Source: an uncultured bacterium | GTDB lineage: Bacteria > Chloroflexota > Anaerolineae > J036 > Brachytrichaceae | Assembly (NCBI GenBank): GCA_903921365.1 | Contig: CAIXPS010000381.1 | Coordinates: 1-39,465 of the forward strand | Direction of reading: 5' to 3' | DNA length: 39,465 nt | In this document: positions 38,662-39,465 of the stretch, piece by piece | How the letters are laid out: every line of letters starts with the position of its first letter | How positions within the stretch are numbered: position 1 is the stretch's first letter | Position numbers and translations under genes: made by a program | Notes under the pieces: generated by a model | What the model saw: only the letters and a program-made list of their open reading frames with translations | The model's database searches: none | What the model was told of the DNA's origin: nothing

Positions 38662-39408
38662 ATGCCCATACGTTTCGATGTCTTTACGCTTTTTCCGGGG
38701 ATGTTTACAAGCCCGTTCGCGGAGAGCATCCTGCGCCGCGCGATCGACGCGGGCATCATCGACCTGCGCGCTCACAACATCCGCGACTATACAACGGACA
38801 AGCATCACATCACCGACGACTATGCCTACGGTGGCGGCGGCGGGATGGTGATGAAACCCGATCCGATCTTTGCGGCGGTTGAGGCCGTGCTGGGAGAGGA
38901 GAGCGGCGTTCCAATAATTCTGATGTCGCCGGCGGGGCGAGTGTTTACCCACGCCATGGCGGAGGAACTGGCGCGCCATCCGCGCGTCGCGTTCGTCTGC
39001 GGCCATTATGAAGGTGTGGATGAGCGCGTGCGCGCGCACCTCGCAACCGACGAGATCAGCATCGGCGATTACGTCCTCACCGGGGGCGAACTGCCTGCCA
39101 TGGTCATTATTGACGCCGTGTCGCGCCAGGTGCCGGGTGTGTTGCCGGCTTGGGCCACGCGCCAGGAATCTCACGTCCACGGCATGCTCGAATACCCGCA
39201 CTATACCCGCCCGGCTGAGTTTCGCGGCTGGCGCGTGCCTGATGTATTGTTGAATGGCAATCACGCCGAGATTGCCCGCTGGCGCCGCGAACAGTCTGAA
39301 TTCATCACGCGGCAGCGCAGCGCACAACGAACCGATCAGTTGCAGCGCGAACACGACGCCCGCACCGCCGATTCTGGAGGCAGTGGACAGAGCAATGATG
39401 AAGTATGA
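38662..39408 (+). CDS. trmD: tRNA (guanine-N1)-methyltransferase TrmD
   Basis: TrmD methylates G37 next to the anticodon of several tRNAs with SAM, preventing frameshifts. The 248-residue SPOUT enzyme shows '[11 protein letters not shown]', '[20 protein letters not shown]' with '[11 protein letters not shown]', the SAM-binding knot '[13 protein letters not shown]' and '[20 protein letters not shown]', and '[20 protein letters not shown]' with '[13 protein letters not shown]', all canonical. The last 25 residues are polar and variable. The usual partners rimM and rplS are absent before it. The stop codon lies in a heptamer repeat. Confidence 0.96.
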   Translation: MPIRFDVFTLFPGMFTSPFAESILRRAIDAGIIDLRAHNIRDYTTDKHHITDDYAYGGGGGMVMKPDPIFAAVEAVLGEESGVPIILMSPAGRVFTHAMAEELARHPRVAFVCGHYEGVDERVRAHLATDEISIGDYVLTGGELPAMVIIDAVSRQVPGVLPAWATRQESHVHGMLEYPHYTRPAEFRGWRVPDVLLNGNHAEIARWRREQSEFITRQRSAQRTDQLQREHDARTADSGGSGQSNDEV

Positions 39409-39420
39409 AGCATGAAGTAT
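39400..39420. repeat. Three tandem heptamers at the trmD stop codon
   Basis: GAAGTAT, GAAGCAT and GAAGTAT follow each other without spacing. The first two contain the last codons and TGA stop of trmD. This is a different heptamer from the AATCTCC family at 11874 and 17050 but has the same unit length. Confidence 0.8.
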
Positions 39421-39449
39421 GGCCATTGATGACCACAAATACCGGGTGC

Positions 39450-39465
39450 GAAGGACGAGGGACGA
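39450..39465. repeat. Heptamer repeat cut by the window edge
   Basis: GAAGGAC, GAGGGAC and the first two bases of a third unit (GA) end the window. It is a third heptamer family with a 7-base period; how far it continues is not visible. Confidence 0.6.

Noticed and set aside
39419-39465. ATG-initiated frame running off the right edge (MAIDDHKYRVRRTRD)
   Set aside because: Fifteen codons made partly of the GARGGAC heptamers and without a ribosome-binding site; too short and repeat-derived to call a gene.

Overview
The window looks like one contig of a moderately GC-rich bacterial chromosome, most likely a member of the Chloroflexota (Anaerolineae-like). This is an inference. It rests on lipoproteins with Ala/Pro/Thr-rich linkers after the lipobox, an azurin/auracyanin-like Tat-exported copper protein, a SIS/sugar-kinase/ABC sugar module, LysM-M23 peptidases, and AT-poor intergenic DNA with short repeats. 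No rRNA, tRNA, CRISPR array, transposase or phage gene was found.

Layout. (1) 1-85: N-terminus of a 4Fe-4S ferredoxin-type subunit running off the left edge, preceded by an exact TGTGA-N6-TCACA site. (2) 260-5538, minus strand: a sugar uptake operon in transcription order binding protein, MalF-type permease, MalG-type permease, SIS-domain protein, N-acetylglucosamine-kinase-like ATPase. No ABC ATPase is present. A candidate promoter with a palindromic operator lies at 5606-5634, and REP-like palindromes separate the binding-protein gene from the permeases. (3) 5760-7073, plus strand: a neutral ceramidase-like hydrolase. (4) 7104-13013, minus strand: two M42 metallopeptidase-type proteins, a GH10-like hydrolase and a large TIM-barrel glycosidase-like protein, none with a signal peptide. 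With block 2 they suggest import of an oligosaccharide or glycoconjugate followed by cytoplasmic hydrolysis. (5) 13062-15804: an XRE/NB-ARC/TPR (STAND) regulator split by a +1 frameshift. (6) 15886-18346: HNH nuclease, YczE-type membrane protein, secreted clan-A glycosidase-like protein.

(7) 18419-28038: the conserved translation/transcription cluster nusA-ylxR-infB-rbfA-nrnA-truB-ribF followed by sppA. rimP is absent from its usual position. nusA has a consensus promoter and a terminator-like hairpin in its leader. A 16-bp perfect hairpin separates ylxR from infB. The RibF protein lacks a recognisable riboflavin kinase domain.

(8) 28044-32082: DUF1232 protein, cupredoxin, an unusual membrane-embedded M28 peptidase relative, a PstS-like lipoprotein and a DUF84 (YjjX-type) nucleotide phosphatase. 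(9) 32222-38174, minus strand: DnaK, a 52-residue small protein with its own terminator, a histidine phosphatase, two tandem LysM-M23 envelope peptidases and a small membrane protein. (10) 38261-39408: yajC and trmD.

Three themes cross the window. Intergenic gaps hold either heptanucleotide tandem repeats (four places) or a CTTCGCA-centred palindromic repeat family (two places). Several genes have a -10 box ending only 7-8 bases before the start codon, pointing to leaderless mRNAs. The strongest candidates for something undescribed are the sugar/ceramidase/cytosolic hydrolase locus, the M28 relative with membrane helices inserted into its active-site region, and the heptamer/palindrome intergenic repeats.
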